Below are positions 52,668 through 60,451 of a stretch of DNA of 64,000 nt, one piece after another (position 1 is the first letter of the stretch; each line of letters starts with the position of its first letter). This DNA comes from Tetragnatha versicolor (Eukaryota > Arthropoda > Arachnida > Araneae > Tetragnathidae). The position numbers and the translations under genes were made by a program. The notes beneath the pieces are model-generated. The model did no database searches. It was not told where the DNA came from and was given only the letters and a program-made list of their open reading frames with translations. The stretch is taken from NCBI GenBank assembly GCA_024610705.1, contig JANDEH010000005.1, positions 16,322,842 to 16,386,841 on the forward strand, read 5' to 3'.

Positions 52668-55600
52668 CAGCAACTTGACTCTGTGTGGTTTATTAGGTTT
52701 TATTTTTTATCAATGTAGCTACAATACTCTGTTATAATATGGTTATTCTGAAAGGATTAATATTTTTAGTAAAATTACAGGTAGATAAATAGCTCAGCGT
52801 TGGATCCACCTTTTTTCTGTACTGCTAACAGTTACATACCTGCCAACCGTTCCGATTTTTCACTGTTGTTCCGAAAATACGATTTCAGTACCAAATGTTC
52901 CGTTTTTAGGTCCCCCTGTCCCGCCATTTTTGACCTACTCGAATTGCGCAATAATAAGGCGTTTAATCTTAGTGAAAGGGTGTTTAGTCTAGTTCGTAAG
53001 AACAAGACTGACTCTCAGAGTTCCATGGACTCGGATACTCTACAGGCATTGCTAGCTGCGAAAATACGAAGTAATTCTGATCCATGCTATAATAAATCTT
53101 TCAGTGCTGACCTATTAAAAAGGGCAAAATCAGCTACTTTTGTAGCACTTAATAAAGATTGATTTTTTTTATTTTCCAAACAATGTTTGCTTATTTCACA
53201 ATTAACATTTTATTAGTACTTACTGAGTATTTTTAAATCTTTCCCAGTGTTTAACATCTTGAGTCATTTTTGTTATTCTATTTTCAGAAATTTAAACCCA
53301 GATAAAAGGGAAAAAATAACTTAATTATATCCTAGTATAAATGTAAATAATTATTAATCAGAATATAATAAAGGTATATAAAAGACTTAGTCCTCTTAAT
53401 AACCATAAGATACTTTAGATAAGAAATAAAAATAATGAATTACAAGCTCTTTTTTAATAATACCCCTTTAACACATTCAAAATGTGTCGTGCATGTTCCT
53501 ATTTCTGAAATGTTGGCAGGTATGCAGTTAGTGAACAAAAGATAAAGAAAAAAACAGGATTTTATATCCCTAAGTTTTCAATAAACACATTACAGTTTAG
53601 TTTTCTCAAAAAAAATCAGGCTTGTTTCAATGTCCTTGAAAAATTTGACCCTGGTAGCCGAAAAAGAGGCAGACCCTACCCTGATGTACAAACAGGTCTT
53701 AAGTATAAAATTAAGTCTAAATAAAGATAATAACGGATTAAAAGCTTTAAACCAGTGGTTCCCAACATGTGGTGATTTTGGAAAAAATGCCTCATGTAAT
53801 TTATGGATGTCCCCTAGTCAATAAAAAATATTGACAGTAATAGGAAACTAAAACACCCAGCTGTAATTGTTTTTTTAATTGAGTAAAATTTCTTTAAAAA
53901 CGATTGGCGGCTCGTCCATAAGGGCTTCAGCACCCCCAACCAAAATTTCCCGAAATTCCAATTTTTATTTGCTTTACAATATTTAAAAATATATATAATT
54001 TACACCTTTATTCTCTGTCATTTTTCATCCTTCCTTCAATCCTTTTTCAATTTATTATTCTCTGCTATGCCGTTTGCCAACAGATTTCTTTCTAGGTCAA
54101 TCAGCCCCCGCAAATATAGCAAACGTGGTATAAAACACTAGCTCTATCATATCATATCAAAATATCAAGAATTTAGCATGCAAATCTGTTAGGAGAAAAG
54201 GGGCTGCTGTCTCAGCAGCCCTGGCTAAAAGAATGATACTTTTTCTCTTGAGAGAGCTGTGAAAAACAAACTGATTGAAGCAGAAAAATATACGATTTCT
54301 ACTACTAATAAATCACATTGGCTTTTCAGCTTTCATCACTCCAACACTGTTTTAATTTTTTTTATTTATAGCTTAACTGCCACTGTTAAAAACACTATGT
54401 TAAAAACAGCATGATCAAGTCTTTCATGCAAATTTCTCAAACTATAATGTTTGAGGAGAAATATATTTCTAAAACTCTTATTATTGCAAAATAATATTGG
54501 GCAAGTTAAATGTAGGGCAATAAAACTCACTGCCAAGTGTTTTTTGTTTTTTTACAGTATCAAATTTTTGTTACAATTAACTTTAAATCTTTTGCCATTT
54601 CTTATAAATATGAATCTAACTTACCTTACCTGCATAACAAACCAGACAATAAACTAATAAAACCTTAAAAAAAATGAAAACAATAATACCAAAAAACAAA
54701 CCCCAATAATACCCCAAAAAAACAAGATTACCAAAAAATAAACACCCGGTTTTTTTTCAAACCCTGGCTATATGGGATATTTTTTACACACCATTTAGTG
54801 ATACCAGTCCATTCCTTATTTAAGGCAGATTTTAGGTCCAAGATCTTTTCTGAATTTTCGGCTTATGCATAGAAATATACAATAAATTTACTCTGTCCAA
54901 TATATTTTTCAAATCTTATTTCAGAGATTCTGTCAACTGAGTAAAGTATACGTGGAACCTTTCACTGAAATATTTGAAAACTCTTATAAAACTATACATA
55001 GGTTGGAGACAAACAAACTGAGGAATGTTGCCAAGTTTTTTGCACATTTACTGTATACAGATGCTATTTCATGGATGGTACGTATAGCCCTATTAAATTA
55101 ATATTGTGATAAAGAGATATTTTACTCAGGCTAATATCTTAAAATATCTTTAAATATCTGTATCCTTTAATTTCTTTTTGAAAGTATAGCTGCATAAAGA
55201 ATATTTGAACCAGTTTTTATATACCTTCCTTTTTGAGTTAAAATTCTTATTGTTCAAAATTTCCTGTCTATAAGTTTTCAACTTTTGTTACCTTGTCTTG
55301 AAGATAAAAAGTAATCCTAGTTATAAAATCCAATAATCTTTACTTGAAATGTGATACAGTTGAACCTCACATTTAATGTTTGTTAGTTCCAAATATCCTT
55401 TACTCATCATAACCCCATGATTTAACACTCTTCCTGTATATAACATTACTTTTTTAGTTCCTTAAATAATATTATTTCGGTATTTCAATGTAACTTAAAA
55501 GTGTTATAACTTATTGGTGACTCTTTTAATTTTAGGTTTTAGCAAGTATTAAACTAAATGAAGAAGATACAACATCTTCTAGCAGGATATTTATTAAAAT

Positions 55601-58600
55601 ATTATTTCAAGAGCTTTGCGAGTATATGGGCCTTTCAAAGCTTAATGACAGAGTAAAGGACGTGTAAGTTTCTTAATGATTTTTTTGTACCTAGTACATA
55701 TAGGCTTCCAACCCTTGTTGACTCAAGTTTTAATAGTTATAATTTTTTAAAGGTTGAAAATGATGTAGCTGTTTCACTTATCTTGATTTTGATTTAAATT
55801 TCCAGTTAACATGTTATCTGCTTGATTATGCATAGAATTTTTTTCGGTAGCTTTTAACCATTTACCAAATGTAAAACTAACTTAGGTATTGAATCTTTTA
55901 AAATCATCAAGTTTTTTTTTTGTTATAACTTTTTATTAATTGTTTATAATTTTTTGAAAACTTATTTTGTGATATTTTGGACATTTTAATCATTGCACTC
56001 ATTTTAAACTTGAAAAATATTTGACTTTTTTGTACCATAAAACTTAGTTGTATTTGGTTTTAAATTAAGTAAAATTTTGAAGTAATTAAAAGCAATGTTT
56101 TTCTTCTTTAAGAACACTTCAAGAAGCTTTTGATGGATTATTTCCGCGAGATCATCCCCATAATACTAGATTTGCTATCAATTTCTTCACTTCAATTGGT
56201 TTAGGAGGCTTGACGTAAGTAAAATAACTTTTTCGGTGTTTCTGTCACATAAGTTCCCAATTAGACATAAACATTATGACGGAAAGGGTTAAAGTGTGTG
56301 TGTACAAAACAGTGGCGGCTCGAAGGTAAAATTATAAGGGGTGCTGCTCCGGCGGTACCAAGTTGGCAGCATGTTTTAAGCGATATAATGCCAAATAATA
56401 TTTCTTTTAAACAAATACATGAAAAAATCAAATAGAAAATATGGGAACAATATAAAATTTCGATTTCCCACTTAATAATTAAGTATTCAAAAACTGTCAC
56501 TTACATATACAGGGTGTAAAGGAAAGTCCCTTTACCCTGTAATAAATTGCTAACGGAGCAAGCTAAGGCTATGCAGTTAAGGTAACGGTATAGTAAAGTG
56601 ACTCTGCGCAATCGAATGCGAGCAACCGCAGCGCCCTCTAGCGGAAATTTTAGGAGTTAAAAATTTTATTTTATAAACTATTAGAGATATGCTAAAATAG
56701 TCAATTACAAAGTTGTAGAGCACTATCGATTTAGTAGGAAAAGACACCTTAAACAAAAAAATATCTTGAATAGAACCCCTAAAACGCACGCTTAATTAGG
56801 TTGAATTTACGTTGATTTTACGTCTTAAAACGCTTCTCACGAGGTGAAAATGAGAAATTTTCAATTAAATGAGTTGAGAATACTTTTATTCATTTATTTA
56901 AGTCATTAAATTGAAAATTTCTCATTTTCGCCTCATGAGAAGTGTTTTAAGACGTAAAATCAACGTAAATTCAACCTAATTAAGCGTGCGCTTTAGGGGT
57001 TCTATTCTAGATATTTGTGTGTTTAAGGTGTCTTTTCCTACTAAATTGATAGTGCTCTACAACTTTGTAATTGACTTTTTTAGCATATCTCTAATAGTTT
57101 ATAAAATAAAATTTTTAACTCCTAAAATTTCCGCTAGAGGGCGCTGCGGTTGCTCGCATTCGATTGCGCATAGTCACTTTACTATACCGTTACCTTAACT
57201 GCATAGCCTTAGCTTGCTCCGTTAGCAATTTATTACAGGGTAAAGAGACTTTCCTTTACACCCTGTATACCTATATATTAGGGTGGCCCTTATTTTTCAA
57301 AGTTGGATTTTTGTTTCGCGCCGGGCTGATTTTTTTTCCTTTTACTATAGAGTGAAAGTGTGCAAAAGGATTTTCCAATATTTTAATATTAACACGTGCC
57401 TCATCGGGGGTGAAGTTTTCCTATAGCGCGCCATAGCAATAGTATGGCTTAGGACGGGAATAGCGTCTCCGCTAAGAATTAAGAAACATAAGACTTCATA
57501 AGACATAAGAATATTATTACTATGCATTAAAATAGTTAAAAAGTCAAGAATTAAACAAAAGTATTTATTGAAAAAAATTAAAAAGCATACATATTGCATA
57601 TAATTCAGAACTGCTTAACGTAAAACAACAATTACAGTACTCGACAAAAAAATAGGGTCAAAATGCTTCTGACACAATTCAAGCAGATTCTTATGTAAAA
57701 TGACCCCCTGAATCCGAATCCGACCCCCGTTTTTCTCCATCACGTACAGATTTTCGGGGAACAGCCCCTCCCCCTTTTTGCGTTTTTCGATCCTTAATGA
57801 CTTTGAATTCGATTTTCAGGTGCAAAAACTATTACATTAGCCTTTAAATTACACCCGAGGGAACAAGAAAGGTTAAAGCTTCTTAAAATATACAAATTTG
57901 TAGCAAATGGGTAAGTTTAAGGGGTTATTACCCCCCTAAAAATGCAAAAAAAATCGTTAAAAATTATAGAGATTGTTTTTGGCTATTTTTTCCTCTAATT
58001 TTTTACGCAATTTATCTTTAAAGGGTCCTAACCCTTCCCCAAGGACCCAAATTTAATGAATATATGCAGCAATGATTTTTATAAAAAGCGGTTGAGGTGT
58101 AAGCGCCCCCAAAGCGCCCTCGGAAGGGTTCTATGCCATACTTAAGGGTTAAACTGCTATACAAAAAAAATTCCAACTGTTACTGATTGAATTTCAGTCG
58201 ATTCTTGTGTAAAATGACCTCTTGAACGCAAATATGACACCCGTTTTCCCCCATCACCCTCAATTTTTAATGGGACAACCCCCAATTGTTATCCACAGCC
58301 CACGCATCTATTAGCAGCTTGAAACATGGAACCCCCATCCCCAAAAAATGGCCAGTTTTTAACGAACTGAACAATTTCCCTCAGGATAGACCTGAAATAT
58401 AAGAACAATGTAATTTTTGAGCTTTTCAAAATATGAATATTAATTCCTGAGTTCACTAGCGGCGGCGCGATTCAGAGAGTCTCTTCCGCGAGTGCTTCGG
58501 GGGCGCTAACACCTCAACCGCTACTAGCAAAAATCCCTGCTGCATTTATTCATTAAATTCGGGTTCTTGGGGAAGGGTTAGGACCCTTTAATGATAAATT

Positions 58601-60231
58601 GCGTGAAAAAATAGAGGAAAAATAGCAAAAAACAATCTCTATAATTTTTAACGATTTTTTTTGCATTTTTAGGGGGGTAATAACCCCTTAAACTTACCCA
58701 TTTGCTACAAATTTGTATATTTTAGAAGCTTAAACCTTTCTTGTTCCCTCGGGTGTAATTTAAAGGCTAAAGTAAAAGTTTTTGCCCCTGGAAATCGAAT
58801 TCAAAGTCATTAAGTCATCGAAAAACACAAAAAAGGGGGAGGGGCTGTTCCCCGAAAATCTGTACGTGATGGAGAAAAACGGGGGTCGGATTCGGATTCA
58901 GGGGGTCATTTTACATAAGAATCTGCTTGAATTGTGTCAGAAGCATTTTGACCCTATTTTTTTGTCGAGTAGTGTAATAGTTGTTTTATGTTAAGCAGTT
59001 CTGAATTATATGCAATATGTATGCTTTTTAATTTTTTTTCAATAAATACTTTTGTTTAATTCTTGACTTTTTAACTAATTTAATGCATACTAATAATATT
59101 CTTATGTCTTACGAAGTCTTAGGTTTCTTAATTCTTAGCGGAGACGCTATTCCCGTCGTAAGCCATACTATTGCTATGGCGCGCTATGGGAAAACTTCAC
59201 CCCCGATGAGGCACGTGTTAACATTAAAATATTGGAAAATCCTTTTGCACACTTTCATTCTATAGTAAAAGGAAAAAAAATCAGCCCGGCGCAAAAAAAA
59301 ATATTGAAAAAAAATTTTCTCCATTACAATAAGGGCCACCCTACTATATATAGCTGATTATTACGAAGATCAGGTTATCAAGAGAATATGAACTAAAATC
59401 CACATTTCGAATTCAATTTGTTCATTATAAAAAGAAATAAAAACGCGTCTACAAAAAAGTAAACATAAATCTTTATTGACTTGCCGAAACATCAGAAAAG
59501 ATTTTTTCCATCTGTTGAAAAGAAAAAAAGAAGCTATGAATAAATATTAAAACAGTGTTGGAGTGAGAAATAAGCTAGAAAGCCAATGTGATTTATTAGT
59601 AGAAGAAATTGTATATTTTTCTTCTTCCCTCAATTTTTTTTACAGCTCTCTCAAGAGAAAAAGATACCATTCTTTTGGTCGGGGCTGCTGAAAAGCAGCC
59701 CCTTTTCCCCTAACAGATTCGCATGCTAAATTCTTGATATTTTCATTTGATATGATAGAGATAGAGTTTTATACCACAATAGGTATATCTGAGGGGGCTG
59801 ATCGACCCAGAAAGAAATATGTTGGCGAGACGGCATAGCAGAGAATTATTAATTGAAAAAGGATTATAAAGGACAAAGATTAAAGGGTGAAATATATAAT
59901 TTTTTAAATATTGTAAAGCAAATAAAAATTGGAATTTCGGGAAATTTTGGTTGGGGGTGCTGCAGCCCCGCAGCCCCTATGGACGAGCCACCACTGGTAC
60001 CAAAGTAGAAGTTTTAAATAAAATCATGTATGCTTTATTTATTTCATTTTTTAAACTAAAAAAGCTTGTTATATTTTTAGAGATGAATTAAGAGAACATC
60101 TAAAGAATTTACCTAAAACACCTGCACCTATTGCACCAGAAGCTGAATCTTCATCATCATCATCTGATTCTTCATCCAGTAGTTCATCCTCCTCATCATC
60201 TGATTCTTCATCAGATAGTTCATCTGACTAA
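23530..60231 (+). CDS. CWC22: CWC22 / nucampholin: spliceosome factor that loads eIF4A3 (complete, 19 exons)
   Basis: CWC22 is a nuclear spliceosomal protein that binds eIF4A3 and is needed for splicing and exon-junction-complex assembly. Exons: 23530-23553, 28265-28350, 31028-31073, 32617-33327, 37721-37944, 38051-38179, 46498-46591, 46803-46931, 47050-47185, 47694-47797, 48733-48835, 50080-50142, 50222-50299, 51186-51331, 51749-51826, 54925-55077, 55536-55663, 56113-56214, 60081-60231. All introns are GT-AG and all phases join, giving 2685 nt or 894 residues. Residues 1-363 are a charged, disordered K/R/D/E/S region, mostly from exon 4. GGAYIPPARLRMMQ (end of exon 5) leads into the MIF4G domain (about 368-561; FPEIGELILKRLI, VRYMIEVFFAV). 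An acidic linker follows (about 617-642), then the MA3 domain (about 650-770; SSLDFEECAHKLL, ILDCCAQQRTYEKFFG, HRLETNKLRNVAKFFAHLLY) and its extension (INFFTSIGLGGLTDELREHL). The protein ends in a Ser/Asp run (868-894) with no RS tail. Donors of exon 4 (GTTTGT) and exon 13 (GTTTCA) look weak. Confidence 0.97.
24437..25593. mobile_element. hAT-like element, CATACTTGTATAA ends, long copy with GC-rich module
   Basis: Same termini and subterminal sequence as 17088-17683, with a perfect 8-bp duplication CAGGTTAT (24429-24436 and 25594-25601). The centre (about 24590-25080) contains a GC-rich stretch with a direct repeat around GTTTACCGTTTCATCCGCG and GGCCGCGGAC, followed by a tail. Both are also found in elements with different ends at 33397-35757 and 60882-62308. 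It lies in CWC22 intron 1. Confidence 0.87.
25602..26127. other. CWC22 intron 1 sequence, nothing recognised
   Basis: AT-rich sequence between the hAT element and the SINE. One short ORF (25546-25749) overlaps the end of the transposon and resembles no protein I know. Confidence 0.5.
26142..26432 (+). mobile_element. tRNA-derived SINE with perfect 14-bp target duplication
   Basis: The 5' part (26144-26217) is tRNA-like: A box TGGCTCAGTGG, B box GGTTCAAATCC (26196-26206), a good T stem CCGGG/CCCGG and an anticodon-like loop CTTCCAA. The D, anticodon and acceptor stems are degraded, so it is not a functional tRNA gene. A tRNA-unrelated body follows (CCTTCAGTGGGTCGATTAAA ... GGGCCCCACGGTCACG) and it ends in a TAGTAGTAG tail. 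The duplication TTTAACCTCACTTG flanks it exactly (26128-26141 and 26433-26446). Confidence 0.93.
26447..27936. other. AT-rich CWC22 intron 1 sequence
   Basis: Includes simple AATTAATT and AATAAT runs around 27145-27205 and 27430-27490. No gene or delimited element recognised. Confidence 0.5.
27945..28113. mobile_element. hAT MITE, CAGTGGTCTCCAACCC ends
   Basis: Starts CAGTGGTCTCCAACCCGCGG and ends AGGTTTGAGAACACTA. Flanks AACTAGAG and AACTAGAA match at 7 of 8. It lies 151 bp before CWC22 exon 2. Confidence 0.75.
28393..29046. mobile_element. hAT-like element, TAGTGATGGGCAA ends
   Basis: Left end TAGTGATGGGCAATTATCG and right end TATCAATTTTGCCCAACACTA form an imperfect inverted pair. The interior holds many copies of GATACTTTTGGTATC-like palindromic motifs. 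No convincing target duplication. CWC22 intron 2. Confidence 0.6.
29158..30435. mobile_element. hAT element, CAGGGTTGGC ends, AACCAGTTGGTTTTT repeats
   Basis: Ends CAGGGTTGGCCGGTTT and TTTTTTTGCCAACCCTG, with a perfect 8-bp duplication CTGTTTAC (29150-29157 and 30436-30443). The interior is AT-rich, with reiterated AAACCAGTTGGTTTTTT motifs near both ends and duplicated ~100-bp blocks (CTCTTTCTAAAGAAATTTCT at about 29850 and 30015). Non-coding. CWC22 intron 2. Confidence 0.87.
30737..30869. mobile_element. 133-bp MITE, GGACCTGGAAAAAGT ends
   Basis: GGACCTGGAAAAAGT near the left end is inverted at the right end (ACTTTTTCCAGGTCC). The 8-bp duplication GGTGTTAG is perfect (30729-30736 and 30870-30877). 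One of the smallest delimited elements here. Confidence 0.8.
31222..31928. mobile_element. hAT MITE, CAGGGGTTCTCAAAC ends
   Basis: Ends CAGGGGTTCTCAAACTTTTT and ACAGTTTGAGAAACTCTG, with a perfect duplication CATTAGAT (31214-31221 and 31929-31936). TCGCGACCCAC motifs lie inside both ends. CWC22 intron 3. Confidence 0.88.
31937..32616. other. End of CWC22 intron 3, nothing recognised
   Basis: AT-rich intronic sequence with a short local repeat (AAAGAGCCTTA and AAAGAGTCTTG near 32370-32410). No delimited element. Confidence 0.5.
33397..35757. mobile_element. hAT-like element, CAGGGTTCATA ends, carrying the GC-rich module
   Basis: Starts CAGGGTTCATATGCGGCCTT and ends GGTGTATGAACCCTG. Flanks GATACATA and TATACATA match at 7 of 8. 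Subterminal CCTTGAAA phrases recur at both ends. Its middle (about 34140-34740) is built from direct repeats including TCGTGGACGGCCGCGGG, homologous to 61000-61850. A further TATGAACCCTG at about 35132-35142 suggests an older nested end. CWC22 intron 4. Confidence 0.75.
35766..37344. other. Unresolved repeat-like sequence in CWC22 intron 4
   Basis: Contains ACTAGCGGAAATAAAAATCC at the left (transposon-end-like, no partner seen), a GC-rich stretch at 36450-36650 with GGGCCCTGGGCCCTG, a cluster of GAATCGA repeats at about 36755-36810, and CAAGAGCCGCCACTG at about 37330-37344, which looks like a lone hAT right end. No coding potential that I trust. Confidence 0.45.
37427..37690. mobile_element. 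Probable pogo/Tigger-like MITE beside exon 5
   Basis: CAGTAGTCTTTATTAACTGA at the left and GGATAAATGAGGTTTTATTG at the right, each next to TA. The inverted match is partial (the ends resemble Tigger-type CAGTNNNNC...TTAT). It ends only 30 bp before CWC22 exon 5, so the branch point may lie inside it. Confidence 0.5.
38290..38706. mobile_element. TIR element, CATACATGTGATT ends, 6-bp duplication
   Basis: Perfect terminal repeats CATACATGTGATT and AATCACATGTATG, flanked by ATATAC on both sides (38284-38289 and 38707-38712). TCCGCCAATT motifs occur near both ends. CWC22 intron 6. Confidence 0.75.
38939..41728. mobile_element. Palindromic element A (TAGGGTGGTT...CCACCCTA)
   Basis: Perfect 8-bp duplication GTGGTCAG (38931-38938 and 41729-41736). 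Arms of roughly 930-950 bp (38939 to about 39868; about 40617 to 41728, not counting the insertion at 40777) are near-perfect inverted copies around a unique centre of about 750 bp. The mirrored short ORFs at 39056-39253 (+) and 41402-41599 (-) are a by-product of the palindrome. Inserted in the LINE relic in CWC22 intron 6. Confidence 0.9.
40777..40932. mobile_element. 156-bp hAT MITE inside the right arm of palindromic element A
   Basis: Ends CAGTGGCGTAGCCAGA and TCTGGCTACGCCCCTG, with a perfect 8-bp duplication GCTATTAT (40769-40776 and 40933-40940). The left arm of the host palindrome (about 39702-39725) preserves the uninterrupted site with a single GCTATTAT equivalent, which proves both the boundary and the duplication. 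Confidence 0.95.
42017..42797. mobile_element. hAT element, CAGTGTTGCCAGA ends
   Basis: Ends CAGTGTTGCCAGATTGGG and CTGTCTGGCAACACTG, with a perfect duplication GCTCCCAT (42009-42016 and 42798-42805). AGTAGCGGATT-like motifs lie near both ends. No coding potential seen. Inserted in the LINE relic, 18 bp from palindromic element B. Confidence 0.9.
42816..44671. mobile_element. Palindromic element B (TAGGGTTATG...CATAACCCTA)
   Basis: Perfect 8-bp duplication GTCAACAC (42808-42815 and 44672-44679). Almost the entire 1856 bp is one inverted repeat centred near 43740: for example CTTTTGGTCCCAAAAGATAG on the left returns inverted on the right near 44430, and GATGCCATTTG near 43380 returns near 44097. 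Shares subterminal phrases with element A. CWC22 intron 6. Confidence 0.9.
45448..46459 (-). mobile_element. Ginger-like element with long TIRs and a protein-tail remnant
   Basis: Ends TGTCGTAGACAGATCGTGA and TCACGATCTGTCTACGACA. The inverted similarity extends about 190-210 bp from each end, with internal ATTACACGATCT and TTCATGAACTGTCTA repeats. Flanks CATA and TATA match at 3 of 4. TGT...ACA ends, a short duplication and the encoded cysteine tail suggest a Ginger-type (integrase-like) DNA transposon; that assignment is inference. It ends 38 bp before CWC22 exon 7. Confidence 0.7.
45755..45928 (-). pseudogene. Cysteine-rich C-terminal tail of a KRBA2/integrase-like transposon protein
   Basis: An open minus-strand reading frame of 57 residues, bounded upstream by a stop and ending in TAA, reads EAVKNCSGWQGFFQCSC, then TKRCACKKANVMCNSRCH and SLPCVNK. 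The CxC ... KRCxCKKAxxxCNSRCH ... SLPC pattern is the carboxy-terminal zinc-cluster seen in KRBA2-like, transposon-derived integrase proteins. The rest of the protein (integrase core) is absent. The longer plus-strand ORF at 45782-46183 is the antisense shadow of this. Confidence 0.7.
48126..48587. mobile_element. hAT remnant, CAGGGTTGTTACG ends
   Basis: Ends CAGGGTTGTTACG and TTTTTTCCAACTCTG. Flanks GTTTATTA and GTTAATTA match at 7 of 8. Subterminal GTTTAAAACA repeats at both ends. It contains a transposase fragment (48304-48441). CWC22 intron 10. Confidence 0.75.
48304..48441 (+). pseudogene. hAT transposase fragment (DUF659-like)
   Basis: GYKPPNRHDIGSILLDEEHN followed by KIYKNHLNEQIV matches the start of the DUF659 region of BED-type hAT transposases, where a PPSRHDIGGxLLD motif is typical. 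Only about 45 residues survive; the catalytic core and dimerisation domain are missing. Its position inside a CAGGG...CTCTG element supports the hAT assignment. Confidence 0.65.
49326..49882. mobile_element. PIF/Harbinger-like MITE
   Basis: Perfect terminal repeats GGGGCCGTTCAAATATTACG and CGTAATATTTGAACGGCCCC, extending to CTTACGTAAT... and flanked by TAA on both sides (TWA target). C-rich runs and a 40-bp tandem repeat inside. CWC22 intron 11. Confidence 0.82.
49761..49850. repeat. 40-bp tandem repeat, about 2.2 copies
   Basis: CCCCTCCCCCATTGTCAGCA plus AAAATAAGCAAAGAGCAACC is repeated exactly at 49761 and 49801, and a third partial start follows at 49841. Located near the right end of the Harbinger-like MITE. 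Confidence 0.9.
52630..52661. repeat. (TG)n microsatellite
   Basis: Fifteen uninterrupted TG units after a T run, in CWC22 intron 15. Likely length-polymorphic. Confidence 0.95.
52835..53524. mobile_element. hAT-like element, CATACCTGCCAAC ends
   Basis: Perfect terminal repeats CATACCTGCCAAC and GTTGGCAGGTATG, flanked by CAGTTA on both sides (52829-52834 and 53525-53530). It encodes a transposase tail (52948-53162). CWC22 intron 15. Confidence 0.8.
52948..53162 (+). pseudogene. Transposase C-terminal fragment (hAT dimerisation-like)
   Basis: NLSERVFSLVRKNKTDSQSS, then DTLQALLAAKI and DLLKRAKSATF, ending in TGA. The SERxFS start followed by a helical LxALLxxK stretch resembles the end of hAT transposases. 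The frame is open upstream to 52800 but the sequence before about 52950 is non-coding-like terminal repeat. Internal-deletion derivative that kept only the protein's end. Confidence 0.6.
53785..53815. repeat. Orphan right end of a Harbinger-like MITE
   Basis: CATGTAATTTATGGATGTCC at 53794 onward matches the right end of the 3355-3722 element. It follows CAGTGGTTCCCAACATG, a hAT-like left end, without partners for either. Confidence 0.5.
53904..54353. repeat. Inverted dispersed copy of the right part of the 56310-59996 element
   Basis: About 450 bp from TTGGCGGCTCGTCCATAAGG to CCAACACTGTTTTAA matches, inverted, the sequence at 59549-59995. Landmarks such as CTCTGCTATGCCG, TTCTTGATATT and CTCTCAAGAGAAAAAG appear in reverse order there. 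The pair lies in CWC22 introns 15 and 18. Confidence 0.8.
55078..56112. other. CWC22 introns 16 and 17, nothing recognised
   Basis: Apart from exon 17 (55536-55663), this is AT-rich intron sequence without delimited elements. Confidence 0.5.
56510..57265. mobile_element. 756-bp palindromic element, CAGGGTGTAAAGG ends
   Basis: Ends CAGGGTGTAAAGGAAAGTC and GACTTTCCTTTACACCCTG, flanked by TA. The arms of about 350 bp are inverted copies almost to the centre (near 56887), so the mirrored 70-residue ORFs at 56577-56789 (-) and 56986-57198 (+) are artefacts. Related lone copy at 11607-11775. Confidence 0.88.
57279..59343. mobile_element. Palindromic element C (TAGGGTGGCC...GGCCACCCTA)
   Basis: Perfect 8-bp duplication CTATATAT (57271-57278 and 59344-59351). 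Arms of roughly 1 kb meet near 58300; for example CAGATTTTCGGGGAACAGCC on the left returns inverted near 58845. The motif AACACGTGCCTCATCG sits 121 bases from the left terminus, as its counterpart does in element A. No protein recognised. CWC22 intron 18, 13 bp from the preceding palindrome. Confidence 0.9.
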
Positions 60232-60337
60232 TGCATAGTAAGTAATACAACTGAATTACAGATTCATCATCTTATCTTTTTAAAATTTTGTCTGACCATA
60301 TCAAATTTTTATTGGAAAAATTATAGATTTTTTTACT

Positions 60338-60451
60338 AATAAAACTGCAAAACTTTGTTAATGAAGTTTGCCAAAGCACATTTTCCATGAATGATCTATT
60401 TATTTAAAAAATGGCCTATTTATTTGTAAAATATATTATGGCCATAATAAA
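60338..60451 (+). promoter_or_regulatory. CWC22: Two poly(A) signals of CWC22
   Basis: AATAAA occurs at 60338-60343 and again at 60446-60451, 107 and 215 bases past the stop codon. Either or both could set the 3' end. The nearest transposon begins at 60571, after both signals. Confidence 0.6.

Larger units (their letters stand above)
56310..59996. mobile_element. Composite hAT element filling CWC22 intron 18
   Basis: Ends CAGTGGCGGCTCG and CGAGCCACCACTG. Flanks GTACAAAA and GTACCAAA match at 7 of 8. The 3.7 kb includes two later insertions (56510-57265 and 57279-59343); the remainder is about 870 bp. Intron 18 would be under 200 bp without it. Confidence 0.8.
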
